The translations under genes and the position numbers were made by a program. From assembly GCA_946187345.1 (NCBI GenBank), contig CAMHQD010000020.1, positions 1-40,753 on the forward strand: 40,753 nt of DNA. The letters run 5' to 3'. Source of the DNA: an uncultured Porphyromonadaceae bacterium (lineage in GTDB: Bacteria > Bacteroidota > Bacteroidia > Bacteroidales > Muribaculaceae). Below the pieces are notes generated by a model. That model ran no database searches. It was not told the origin of the DNA and saw nothing but the letters and a program-made list of their open reading frames with translations. Positions 15,538 to 24,238 of the stretch are shown in pieces. How positions within the stretch are numbered: position 1 is the stretch's first letter; each line of letters begins with the position of its first letter.

Positions 15538-18231
15538 ATGAGGCAGATAGTACCATTTTTACTGGCGGCATCGTTGGCCGTCACGGCTGCCGCCCAGAGC
15601 GACAGCGGCGCGCCGGCCGCGGCAACTTCAACGGCAGTCGTGGCAGCCGACACCACGCGCTATGACCCGAGCCGCGTCAGTGGTGACGAACTGGCCGGCA
15701 AGCAGGTCACCAACCCCATCGAGGCTATCAACGGCCGCGTGGCCGGCATGACGGTGCAGCGCTCCAGTTCGAGCGGCATCGCCGCCCTGAACGCCGTGCG
15801 CCTGCGCGGCACCACGTCGCTCACCGGCGGCAACGACCCGCTCATCATCATCGACGGCGTGCTGGGCGACCTCAAGACGCTGCAAAGCGTCAACCCCACC
15901 GACATCGAGAGTTTCAAGGTGCTCAAGGACGCCAGCGAGACGGCCCAATACGGCAGCCGCGGCGCCAGCGGCGTCATCGAGGTCACCACGCGCCGCGGCG
16001 GAGCCGGCGACCGCCCCACCATCACCTATAACGGCAGTTTTGGCGTCACCACGGTGGGCCGCAACCTCAAGATGCTTGACGCCGACGGATACGCCGCCGA
16101 GGTTCTCGCGCGGGGGCTGGCCCTCGTCAACAAGAGCGCGAACACCAACTGGCAGCGCGAGATCGAGCGCACCGCCCTGCTGCATGACCACCACGTGGCC
16201 TTCAGCGGCGGAGCCGGCAACGGCGGATACCGCGTCGCCCTCGCCTATCAGAACCACCAGGGCGTGATCCGCAACGAGCACCTCAACAACTTCACGTCCA
16301 CCATGAGGATGCACCAAATCATGTTTGGAGACCTGCTGCGCATCGACGTGGGCCTGTTCGGCAACGTGGAGAAGCAATACACGCCCATCTACGACTCGCA
16401 GAAGATGTTCTACAGCGCGCAAGCCTTCAACCCCACCTACCCCACCACGCGCAACCGTCAGGACGGCTGGGACTCCTACGCCGAGGCGAGCCAGATCACC
16501 CACCCGATGGCGCTGCTCGACGCGCGCGTCTCCACCAAGGCCAGCAACCTCGGCGCCCACGCCAAACTCACGTTCAACCTCGGCAGCCACTGGAAGTTGA
16601 CCGCCTTCGGCTCCTACAGTTTCAACGAGACCGAGACCTCCCACTACTACCCCACCACCATCTGGGCCCACGGCGAGGCCTACCGCGGCAGCGACAAGCA
16701 TGAGCAACTCATCGGCAACATCACCGCCGACTATACCGTCAAACTGGGCGAGCACCGCCTGGGCGCGCAAGCCCTGGCCGAGGTGCAGCGCGAGACCTAC
16801 TCGGGCTTCCACGTCACCACGACCAACTTCTCGACCAACGACCTCGGCTACGACGCCATCCAGGCCGGCGCGCTCACCCTCTGGGACGGCACGGCCAGTT
16901 ACCGGCAGGTGCCCACCCAGGCATCGTTCATGGGACGACTGACCTACGACTACGCCGACCGCTACTCGCTCGCGGCCACGCTGCGCGCCGACGGCACGTC
17001 ACGCTTCGGCAACGGCCACAAGTGGGGATGCTTCCCCAGCGTGAGCGCCTCGTGGAACATCATCAACGAGCCGTGGATGGCCGGCGTCAAGGAGCGCCTC
17101 GACGGGCTGAAACTGCGTGTGGGCTACGGCTTGGCCGGCAACCAGGGCGGCATCAACAGTTACATCACCATGAGCGCGCTCTCGCCGGCCGGCATCGTCC
17201 CCGTGGGCAACGAGGCCGCCGTGTCGCTCGCCGCGCTGTACAACACCAACCCCGACCTCAAGTGGGAGGTGAAGCGGACCTTTAATATCGGGGCCGACTT
17301 CTCGCTGGCCGGCGGCAAGGTGGTTGCCTCCATCGACTGCTACACCAGCCGCACCAGCGACCTGCTGTATATGTACAACGTGGGTGTGCCGCCATTCAGT
17401 TACACCAAGTTGCTGGCCAACATGGGCAAGATGAACAACAGCGGCCTCGAGGTGTCGGTGGGCGTCACGCCGGTGGCCACGCGCGACTGGGGCCTGAACA
17501 TCAACGCCAACGTCACGTGGCAGACCAACAAACTGGTGTCGCTCAGCGGCTACCACAACGGCTACTACCTTGAGGTGCCCACCTATGTCGACATCGCCGG
17601 CATGAACGGCGCCGGTTTCCACGGCGGCAACAACAACGTCACCTATCAGGCCATCGGCCACCCGCTGGGCGTGTTCTACCTGCCGCACTGCACCGGCCTC
17701 AAGGAGGACGGCAACGGCGGTTACACCTACGAGTTGGCCGACGGCGGCGCGCGGCGCGTGTGCGGACAGGCGATGCCCAAGGTGCTGCTGGGCACCAACT
17801 TCAGCCTCAGGTACCGTCACTGCGATCTCTCGCTGCAAATCAACGGGGCCTTCGGCCACAAAATCTTCAACGGCACCGCCTTGTCATATATGAACATGAA
17901 CAGCCTGCCGGGATACAACGTGCTCGCCGCCGCGCCGGCGCGGCGCATCGAGGACCAGACCGTGAGCGACTATTGGCTCGAGAGCGGCAACTACGTCAAC
18001 CTCGACTACATCACCATCGGCTGGAACGTGCCGCTGCGCGGCAAGGCCGCCGGCGCCATCAGCCGGCTGCGCCTGAGTCTCACCGCCGAGAACCTCGCCA
18101 CCATCACCGGCTACAGCGGCCTCACCCCGATGATCAACAGCAGCAACGTCAACAAGACGCTGGGCCTCGACGACAAGAACATCTATCCCGTCACCCGCAC
18201 CTTCACCCTCAGCCTCGCCATCGGCTTCTGA
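15538..18231 (+). CDS. SusC/RagA-family TonB-dependent outer-membrane transporter
   Basis: SusC-type proteins are 22-strand outer-membrane barrels that import glycans or peptides captured by SusD, driven by TonB. The 897-residue product has a signal peptide (MRQIVPFLLAASLAVTAAAQ) and a plug domain with NPIEAINGRVAGMTVQ, LIIIDGVLGDL, IESFKVLKDASETAQYGSR and GASGVIEVTTRRG, all typical SusC signatures. The barrel ends in TFTLSLAIGF, with a terminal aromatic residue. It is shorter than most members because the N-terminal carboxypeptidase-regulatory-like domain of about 80 residues is absent; the plug starts near residue 40. SusD follows after 100 bases. The substrate is unknown. Confidence 0.93.
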   Translation: MRQIVPFLLAASLAVTAAAQSDSGAPAAATSTAVVAADTTRYDPSRVSGDELAGKQVTNPIEAINGRVAGMTVQRSSSSGIAALNAVRLRGTTSLTGGNDPLIIIDGVLGDLKTLQSVNPTDIESFKVLKDASETAQYGSRGASGVIEVTTRRGGAGDRPTITYNGSFGVTTVGRNLKMLDADGYAAEVLARGLALVNKSANTNWQREIERTALLHDHHVAFSGGAGNGGYRVALAYQNHQGVIRNEHLNNFTSTMRMHQIMFGDLLRIDVGLFGNVEKQYTPIYDSQKMFYSAQAFNPTYPTTRNRQDGWDSYAEASQITHPMALLDARVSTKASNLGAHAKLTFNLGSHWKLTAFGSYSFNETETSHYYPTTIWAHGEAYRGSDKHEQLIGNITADYTVKLGEHRLGAQALAEVQRETYSGFHVTTTNFSTNDLGYDAIQAGALTLWDGTASYRQVPTQASFMGRLTYDYADRYSLAATLRADGTSRFGNGHKWGCFPSVSASWNIINEPWMAGVKERLDGLKLRVGYGLAGNQGGINSYITMSALSPAGIVPVGNEAAVSLAALYNTNPDLKWEVKRTFNIGADFSLAGGKVVASIDCYTSRTSDLLYMYNVGVPPFSYTKLLANMGKMNNSGLEVSVGVTPVATRDWGLNINANVTWQTNKLVSLSGYHNGYYLEVPTYVDIAGMNGAGFHGGNNNVTYQAIGHPLGVFYLPHCTGLKEDGNGGYTYELADGGARRVCGQAMPKVLLGTNFSLRYRHCDLSLQINGAFGHKIFNGTALSYMNMNSLPGYNVLAAAPARRIEDQTVSDYWLESGNYVNLDYITIGWNVPLRGKAAGAISRLRLSLTAENLATITGYSGLTPMINSSNVNKTLGLDDKNIYPVTRTFTLSLAIGF

Positions 18232-18233
18232 GA

Positions 18234-18304
18234 AATGCATAATTCATAATGCATAATTCACAATTAAATATAAGGAGTGGAGTGCAAAACGGCCGTGCCG
18301 TTTT
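18234..18304. repeat. Heptamer run AATGCAT x4 and CAAAACGGC hairpin (copy 3) between susC and susD
   Basis: Four AATGCAT/AATTCAT/AATTCAC units at 18234-18261 start two bases after the SusC stop codon. The CAAAACGGC/GCCGTTTT hairpin is at 18285-18304. Confidence 0.85.
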
Positions 18305-18331
18305 AATCCCGATTTTCTCAATTCTCCAATT

Positions 18332-19954
18332 ATGAAAAAGATAGCGATAATAATAGCGGCCACGGCGCTCGCGCTGGGCGGCTGCAACGATTTCCTCGAC
18401 GAGAAGCCGGCCGACCGGCTGCTTGAGGACGAGGCTTACGGCACGCTCAATGACTTGTGGCTCAACGGCGTGGCCGGCCTCTACCGCGAGGTGGGCGGCA
18501 ACACCAACGGCACGGGTCTGCAGGGCACCGTGCGTGGCGTGTATGACCTGAATACGTTCAGCACCGACGAGGCGTTTGTGCCCAAACGGGGCGCCGACTG
18601 GTATGACGGCGGCGTGTGGCAGTCGATGTTCCTCCACAACAATGCCGGCGCCGACTGTGGCGACGCGTGGAACTATCTGCTGCGGCAAGTGCACGCCTGC
18701 AACGCCTCGCTCGAGCATATCGACGCCTATGCCGCCGCCCACCCCAACGATAATGTCGCGCCGCTGCGCGCCGAAGTGACCGCCCTCCGGGCGATGTTCC
18801 GCTTCTACGCGATGGACCTCTTCGGCCGGCTGCCGCTCTTCAACAGCAGCAAGCCGTCAACCGACGAGTTGCACCTGCAGCCGCGCTCCACGGTCTATCG
18901 CGCCATCGTCGACGACCTCACCGGCAGTCTGGATCTGTTGTCTCACGCCCGCTCCAACTATCCCGGCGAATACTACGGGCGCGTCACCCAACCCGTGGCC
19001 CTTTTCCTGCTCGCCAAACTGATGCTCAATGCCGAGGTGTACGCCGACGACGACTGGACCGACGGCAAGCGGCCCTCGGGCAAGGACATCATGTGGAATG
19101 TCAACGGCGAGACGGTCAACTCATGGCAGGCATGCGCCATCTATTGTGACGAGATCGGCAACCACGGCTATGAGTTGGAACTGTCGCAGTCCGCTTGCTT
19201 TGCCGTGCGCAACGAGTTTAGCGTGGAGAACATCTTCACCATCCCCATGGACCGCCACCTGCTCACCAACGAGTTCTGGAACCTCGTGCGCTCGCGGCAC
19301 TACAAGCACGGCGCGGCCCTCGGCCTCGAGGGTGAGAACGGGCCCTGCGCCACACGCCACGCCCTCGAGGTGTTCGGCTATGGCACCGACGAGGTTGACC
19401 CGCGCTTCCACAGCACCTACTACGCCGGCGAGATGTACGACCTCGACGGCGACCCCATTCTGCTCGACGACGGCACGCCGCTGGTCTACTACCCCGACAA
19501 GGTGGAACTGGACCTCTCCGACTCGCCCTATATCCGCACCGCCGGAGCGCGCATGGCCAAGTATGAGGTTGACCTGCACGCCCTCAAGGACGGCAAACTG
19601 AGCGACAACGACATCGTGCTCATGCGATATGCCGACGTGCTGCTGATGCACTGCGAGGCCTTGCTGCGCCAGGGCGGCAACGACGAGTTGGCCTCAGCGC
19701 TGCTCAACACCGTGCGCGCCCGCGTGGGTGCCCCCGGGCGCGAGGCAACACTCGACAACGTGCTCGACGAGCGGCTGCTCGAACTCGCGTGGGAAGGCTG
19801 GCGGCGCAACGACCTCATCCGCTTCAACCGGTGGGGAGCCGCCATCACCGACCGGCCCGCCCTGCCCGTCGACGCCGACGGCCACACCATCGTCTACCCC
19901 ATCCCGGGCGAGACGCTCACCGTCACCGGCGACGCCCAGAACCCGGGCTTCTGA
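18332..19954 (+). CDS. SusD/RagB-family surface nutrient-binding lipoprotein
   Basis: SusD proteins cap SusC on the cell surface and bind its ligand. The 540-residue product begins with a lipoprotein signal (MKKIAIIIAATALALGGC) and the family start CNDFLDEKPADR. It contains the helical TPR-like region (LRAEVTALRAMFRFYAMDLF), the mid-protein NDIVLMRYADVLLMHCEALL and the C-terminal LLELAWEGWRRNDLIRFNRW, both hallmarks of SusD. It pairs with the SusC gene. No surface glycan-binding protein, glycoside hydrolase, peptidase or regulator follows, so this is an orphan SusC/SusD pair in this window. Confidence 0.94.
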   Translation: MKKIAIIIAATALALGGCNDFLDEKPADRLLEDEAYGTLNDLWLNGVAGLYREVGGNTNGTGLQGTVRGVYDLNTFSTDEAFVPKRGADWYDGGVWQSMFLHNNAGADCGDAWNYLLRQVHACNASLEHIDAYAAAHPNDNVAPLRAEVTALRAMFRFYAMDLFGRLPLFNSSKPSTDELHLQPRSTVYRAIVDDLTGSLDLLSHARSNYPGEYYGRVTQPVALFLLAKLMLNAEVYADDDWTDGKRPSGKDIMWNVNGETVNSWQACAIYCDEIGNHGYELELSQSACFAVRNEFSVENIFTIPMDRHLLTNEFWNLVRSRHYKHGAALGLEGENGPCATRHALEVFGYGTDEVDPRFHSTYYAGEMYDLDGDPILLDDGTPLVYYPDKVELDLSDSPYIRTAGARMAKYEVDLHALKDGKLSDNDIVLMRYADVLLMHCEALLRQGGNDELASALLNTVRARVGAPGREATLDNVLDERLLELAWEGWRRNDLIRFNRWGAAITDRPALPVDADGHTIVYPIPGETLTVTGDAQNPGF

Positions 19955-20062
19955 CCGCGCCGCCGCGCGACCGGCGATGAGAGCCCCGTCAGGGGCGACA
20001 GAATTTAGGCAGGGGTGGAGCGAAGCGGAACCCCTGTGTTTGGCGGCATTCCCAATATTGTT

Positions 20063-20266
20063 AGCCCCGTCAGGGGCGACAGACTGTAGGCGGGGGCGTT
20101 AGCCCCCGTAACCATCGCGCGCCACACACAAATACAGCCCCGTAGGGGCGACAGGCCGTCGTCGGCGTTTCTGTCGCCCCTACGGGGCTTTGATTGAGGA
20201 AAAAATCATGTCGTAGTCACGGGGGCTTGCGCCCCCGCCTATGGACTGTCACCCGCTCCGCGGGTT
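20063..20266. repeat. Direct repeat flanking the BspA-like gene, left copy
   Basis: About 204 bp that recur with only scattered changes at 22544-22745 in the same orientation. Shared segments include the palindrome AGCCCCGTNGGGGCGACAG, AGGCGGGGGCGTTAGCCCCC, the CCATCGCGCGCCACACACAAAT link, GGGGCTTTGATTGAGGAAAA and the ACCCGCTCCGCGGGT hairpin, in the same order. Confidence 0.88.
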
Positions 20267-20420
20267 CCCGTGCGCCCCCGCCTATGGACTGTCACCCGCT
20301 CCGCGGGTCCCCGTGCGCCCCCGCCTATGTGCTGTCACCCGCTCCGCGGGTCCCCGTGTGCCGCAACACACGGCCAACCAAAAATAGCCCCGTCAGGGGC
20401 GACAGCCCATAGGCGGGGGG

Positions 20421-20507
20421 GGTGGTCGGAGACCACCACGTCATCGGAGATGACGACTTGCAAGGAACCCCATGGCGGGCATCCTCGGAGAGGTGCCCGG
20501 CGTGGGG
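20421..20507 (+). other. Three consecutive hairpins with GGA triloops
   Basis: GGTGGTC-GGA-GACCACC at 20421-20437 and CGTCATC-GGA-GATGACG at 20439-20455 are perfect 7-bp stems. At 20477-20498 GGGCATCCTC-GGA-GAGGTGCCC pairs with one bulge, inside an outer CCCCA/TGGGG stem (20468-20472 and 20503-20507). Nearby hairpins at 20251-20265, 20294-20308, 20337-20351 and 22730-22744 have the same architecture with a TCC loop, that is GGA on the other strand. Confidence 0.7.
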
Positions 20508-20631
20508 TGGGTGACCCGCAAAATGCCGACAAAAAGGCGTGCACCAATTGGCGCACGCCTTATATTCACGCTCCCGCCAACTCCCCCTCCTTCAGGAGAG
20601 GGCGGGGGGAGAACCTGGGGATCTGGAGGCC

Positions 20632-22140
20632 TTAGTTGTGCTCCAGGATATAATCGAGCACGGCGCTGACGTCGCCCACGTCGACATTGCCGTCCTCGTT
20701 GACGTCAAACTTGTTGAGTTGGCCGCCGCCCTGGCCGGCGTCCTCATAGATGCCGTAGAAGTCTTTCCACACGGCCATCGCACGATAGCGTCCCACGCTG
20801 CCTTCGGGCACGTGAAGGTCGGTGTAGCCCGTCACCGGCACGCCCTCAAACACGCTGGCGTCGATTGCCAGCGGCTTGGGCAGCATGCAGACGACGTCGC
20901 CCAGCGCGCCGCAACCCTTGAACGCCGAGTTCCCGATTGACTTGACACTCGCCGGGATGACAATCTTCTCCATTGCGGTGCAGTCCTGCAGTGAACCCTC
21001 GGGGATGGCGGTCACGCCGTCGTAGATTGTCGTGGTGATCTTAGTGGCAAGGCTGGGTATAGGAGCAATCGTGAAATCGTTGCTCTTGATAATCATCGTC
21101 TTCAGTTTATCGCCTTCGAACGCATACCTGCCGGTAGACTGCACTTTGCCCATGAAGGTTACGGATTCCAAGTTAGGGCCATAAATCGCACCGCCTTCGA
21201 TTGTCTCAACCGAACTCGGGATGGTGATGGACTTCAGCCTTGACATATAGGTGAAGGCTCCGGCGCCAATGGTTTTCAGCCTGTCCGGCAACTCGAGGAC
21301 CAGTTCCTCACCCGCAGGTATCTCTGTCATTTGGGAATCCCAACCCACATTGCGGAATGCGTATGGTTCGATAGTCGTCAACAACTGGGGGAAAATAATC
21401 TCTCTCAAACCGGTACAGTTGTTGCACAAATGATCGGAGATGGTTGTCAGTTTGTCGGGAAAGCGAATCGACTTCAAGGCATGGAGGCTCTCCATTGAAT
21501 ACTTACCCAAAGACGTGAGCGAACTTGGCAAGTTGATAGTCGCCAATTTTGAGCAACTTTTGAACGTATACTCTCCCATTGTCGTCAACTGGCTTGGCTC
21601 GTCGACGCTGAACGACGTCAACGCATAACATCCCTGAAACACATTGTTGCCGATGCTTGACGTCCAGGCGGGGAGAGTGATTTCGGTCAAAGCCTGGCAC
21701 ATATAGAAGGCATTGTCGCCGATAACCAATGGCTTGATTTGAACAGCATCTGACGACGGGGCTTTGAATACAATCGCGGTCACATCAGGGCAATTCCTGA
21801 AAGCCTCGGCACCGATGGAGGTCACGGTGGCGGGAATGCGGAGTTCGTCGAAGTCACGACAGTAGGCGATCGCTTTGGTGTTAATGGCGGTGACGGTGTA
21901 GCGGACACCGTTGTAAACGGCCACCTCGGGGATATCGACAACGTCATACAATAAAACGTATCGGGGACTGCTGCCAGAAACCGATTGTTCGTTGGTTACC
22001 ATCACGGTGGGCGGGTTGGTGCTGGTGATCTTGTAACACAATTGGCCGTCCTTGAAGTCGTAGTCGTAGGCCGAGGCGGTAGTCACCAGTGCGGCGACGA
22101 CGAGCGCCGCCAGCAGTGAGAAGTAAAATTTAATTTTCAT
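20632..22140 (-). CDS. BspA-like leucine-rich-repeat surface protein with C-terminal dockerin-like motif
   Basis: The 502-residue product has a signal peptide (MKIKFYFSLLAALVVAALVTTASA) and then many LRR_5/BspA-type repeats from about 85 to 430, recognisable by ITIPSSVETIEGGA, IVIPASVKSIGNSAFKGC and LPSSLTSLGKYSME. The last 25 residues, FDVNEDGNVDVGDVSAVLDY and the following ILEHN, form one calcium-loop dockerin-like motif, common at the end of secreted Bacteroidales proteins. BspA relatives mediate adhesion or binding; the partner here is unknown. Its base composition is visibly less GC-rich than that of neighbouring genes, and 200-bp direct repeats flank it. Both suggest acquisition as a cassette. 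Confidence 0.88.
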   Translation of the reverse strand: MKIKFYFSLLAALVVAALVTTASAYDYDFKDGQLCYKITSTNPPTVMVTNEQSVSGSSPRYVLLYDVVDIPEVAVYNGVRYTVTAINTKAIAYCRDFDELRIPATVTSIGAEAFRNCPDVTAIVFKAPSSDAVQIKPLVIGDNAFYMCQALTEITLPAWTSSIGNNVFQGCYALTSFSVDEPSQLTTMGEYTFKSCSKLATINLPSSLTSLGKYSMESLHALKSIRFPDKLTTISDHLCNNCTGLREIIFPQLLTTIEPYAFRNVGWDSQMTEIPAGEELVLELPDRLKTIGAGAFTYMSRLKSITIPSSVETIEGGAIYGPNLESVTFMGKVQSTGRYAFEGDKLKTMIIKSNDFTIAPIPSLATKITTTIYDGVTAIPEGSLQDCTAMEKIVIPASVKSIGNSAFKGCGALGDVVCMLPKPLAIDASVFEGVPVTGYTDLHVPEGSVGRYRAMAVWKDFYGIYEDAGQGGGQLNKFDVNEDGNVDVGDVSAVLDYILEHN

Positions 22141-22240
22141 AAGCAGATGTCGTTTTGTCGAGTCCCGGGAGTGAATCCGTTGGCAACCGCGGAGCAGGAC
22201 TCATTAACCCCGAATCAGGCCGCCAAAACCTTTCTGCCCG

Positions 22241-22248
22241 TAAAGTTA
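22241..22248 (-). promoter_or_regulatory. Possible -7 element of the BspA-like gene
   Basis: On the minus strand this reads TAACTTTA, one base off TAnnTTTG, in a context (CGTAACTTTACGG) like other Bacteroidales promoters. It would leave a leader of about 100 bases. Confidence 0.35.
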
Positions 22249-22543
22249 CGAAACACTTTTCACCTTTCCTATATTTTAACATCATTTAACATAACAATCC
22301 GCATCTCATGGCGAGGCTCTCACTCTGGCTATCGCCTTCGGCGATGTAAAACAGCGTGCGCCACACGGCAGCCCCGTAGGGGCGGCAGTCCGTAGGCGGG
22401 GGCGTTAGCCCCCGTAACCATTGCGCGCCACACACAAATACAGCCCCGTCAGGGGCGACAGACCGTTGTCGGCGTCAGCCCCGTAGGGGCGGAAGTCCAT
22501 AGGCGGGGGCGTTAGCCCCCGTAACCATCGCGCGCCACACGGC

Positions 22544-22745
22544 AGCCCCGTAGGGGCGACAGTCCGTAGGCGGGGGCGTTAGCCCCCGTAACCATCGCGC
22601 GCCACACACAAATTAGCCCCGTAGGGGCGACAGACCGTTGTCGGCGTTTCTGTCGCCCCTACGGGGCTTTGATTGAGGAAAAACTGACGTCGTTGTCACG
22701 GGGGCTGGCGCCCCCGCCTATGGGCTGTCACCCGCTCCGCGGGTT
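22544..22745. repeat. Direct repeat flanking the BspA-like gene, right copy
   Basis: About 202 bp, same orientation and order of subunits as 20063-20266, differing by scattered substitutions and small indels. The distance between copies is 2.48 kb. Confidence 0.88.
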
Positions 22746-22922
22746 TGGCGACGCCGCACCTTGCGTGTTTGTTATCAACGATGTAGGGCCAGGCCCTACA
22801 TTTGCTCAAATCAAGAGTTTATTGATAATATAATTCTGCCAACGGGTACAAATTGTAAGATTTTGAAAGATTTCCCGCCGCAGGCGGCCTATTGGTTATA
22901 GGCCACGCTGTTAAAAGCGGGG

Positions 22923-24215
22923 TCAGACGACGCGCAGCAGGCAGTACTCTTTCTTGCCCTTCTGGGCGAGGATGTACTTGTCGCCGAGCAGGTGTGACGC
23001 GTTGATGACGGTGTTCTGGTCGGTGAGTTTCTCCTTATTGACGCTCACGCCGCCGTTCATGGTCATCTTGCGCATCTCGCCCTTGCTCGGGAAGAGCGGG
23101 GCGTGCTCGGTGAGCAGCACGATGGCCGGCACGCCGGCCTCAATCAGTGAGCGCGGCACCTCAAACTGCTTCACGCCGTCAAAGACTTGCAGCAGGGTGC
23201 GCTCGTCGATGTGGTGGAGCGCCTCGGTGGCATTCTTCGAGAACAGTATCTTTGACGCCTCGATGGCCATCTCGCAGTCCTTCTCGCTATGGACCATCGT
23301 GGTGATCTCGCGGGCCAGACGGCGCTGCAGCGGGCGCGCGCCCGGGTCGGCGGCCTGCTCGGCCTCGAGGGCGGCGATCTCCTCCTGGTTGAGGTCGGTG
23401 AAAATCTTGATGTAGCGCGCGGCGTCCTCGTCGCTCACGTTGAGCCAGAACTGGTAGAACTTATAGGGGCTGGTGCGCTCGGGGTCGAGCCACACGTTGC
23501 CGCCCTCGGTCTTGCCGAACTTGGTGCCGTCGGCCTTGGTGATGAGCGGGCAGGTGATGGCGAAGGCCTCGCCGCCGGCGATGCGCCGGATGAGTTCCGT
23601 GCCTGTGGTGATGTTGCCCCACTGGTCGCTGCCGCCCATCTGCAGCCGGCAGCCCTCGTGCTCGTAGAGGTACAGGAAGTCGTAGCCCTGCAGCAACTGG
23701 TAACTGAACTCGGTGAACGACATGCCGTGGTCGGCGTTTGCCGCGAGACGCTTTTTCACGCTGTCCTTGGCCATCATATAGTTCACGGTGATGTGCTTGC
23801 CGATGTCGCGGATAAACCCGAGGAAGGAGAACTCCTTCATCCAGTCGTAGTTGTTGACCAGCACGGCGTGGTTGGGCGCGTCGCTGTCAAAGTCGAGGAA
23901 GCGAGCCAGTTGCTTGCGGATGCACTCCTGGTTGTGGCGCAGCGTGGGCTCGTCGATGAGCACGCGCTCCTGGCTCTTCATCGACGGGTCGCCAATCATT
24001 CCCGTCGCGCCGCCCACCAGCGCGATGGGGCGATGGCCCGCGCGCTGCAGGTGCTTGAGCATCATGATGCTCACCAGGTGGCCGATGTGGAGGCTGTCGG
24101 CCGTGGGGTCGATGCCAACGTAGGCCGACGTCATCTCCTTGTTGAGTTGCTCTTCGGTGCCGGGCATGATGTTGTTGATCATCCCGCGCCATTTCAGTTC
24201 TTCTACAAAGTTCAT
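22923..24215 (-). CDS. tyrS: Tyrosyl-tRNA synthetase
   Basis: Charges tRNA-Tyr. The 430-residue product has the class I motifs [18 protein letters not shown] (HIGH) and [13 protein letters not shown] (the KFGKT form of KMSKS used by bacterial TyrRS), [18 protein letters not shown] in the tyrosine site, and a C-terminal S4-like domain ([15 protein letters not shown]). The start ATG at 24213-24215 ([12 protein letters not shown]) fits the family; the open frame further upstream overlaps manA and is not used. It follows manA by 23 bases, so both are probably cotranscribed. Confidence 0.96.
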   Translation of the reverse strand: MNFVEELKWRGMINNIMPGTEEQLNKEMTSAYVGIDPTADSLHIGHLVSIMMLKHLQRAGHRPIALVGGATGMIGDPSMKSQERVLIDEPTLRHNQECIRKQLARFLDFDSDAPNHAVLVNNYDWMKEFSFLGFIRDIGKHITVNYMMAKDSVKKRLAANADHGMSFTEFSYQLLQGYDFLYLYEHEGCRLQMGGSDQWGNITTGTELIRRIAGGEAFAITCPLITKADGTKFGKTEGGNVWLDPERTSPYKFYQFWLNVSDEDAARYIKIFTDLNQEEIAALEAEQAADPGARPLQRRLAREITTMVHSEKDCEMAIEASKILFSKNATEALHHIDERTLLQVFDGVKQFEVPRSLIEAGVPAIVLLTEHAPLFPSKGEMRKMTMNGGVSVNKEKLTDQNTVINASHLLGDKYILAQKGKKEYCLLRVV

Positions 24216-24238
24216 ATATAGTTGTTTGTCGTTAGTCG

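Larger units (their letters stand above)
19955..20631. repeat. Repeat-filled gap left of the BspA-like gene
   Basis: This 677-base non-coding stretch is almost wholly repeats. AGCCCCGT(C/A)GGGGCGACAG-type palindromes begin near 19983, 20063, 20136 and 20385. GGGGGC-GTTA-GCCCCC hairpins also occur. A 43-bp unit is repeated three times (its ACCCGC arms start at 20251, 20294 and 20337). Three GGA-loop hairpins lie at 20421-20507, GGCGTGC/GCACGCC arms at about 20535-20560, and a CCCCCTCC hairpin at 20581-20614. No gene is credible here. Confidence 0.9.
22141..22922. repeat. Repeat-filled gap right of the BspA-like gene
   Basis: Bases 22141-22360 are non-repetitive and hold the BspA leader. From about 22362 on, AGCCCCGTAGGGGCG-type palindromes (near 22368, 22443, 22478, 22544 and 22615) alternate with AGGCGGGGGCGTTAGCCCCC units. 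Then come an ACCCGCTCCGCGGGT hairpin (22730-22744) and the palindrome TGTAGGGCC-A-GGCCCTACA (22782-22800). I see no gene in this stretch. Confidence 0.88.

Noticed and set aside
15628..16812. A 394-residue minus-strand open frame opposite susC
   Set aside because: Composition is that of a codon shadow; no start region or family likeness.
20224..20356. Three-fold 43-bp repeat that might be read as a CRISPR array
   Set aside because: The units are contiguous without unique spacers, and no cas gene is in the window.
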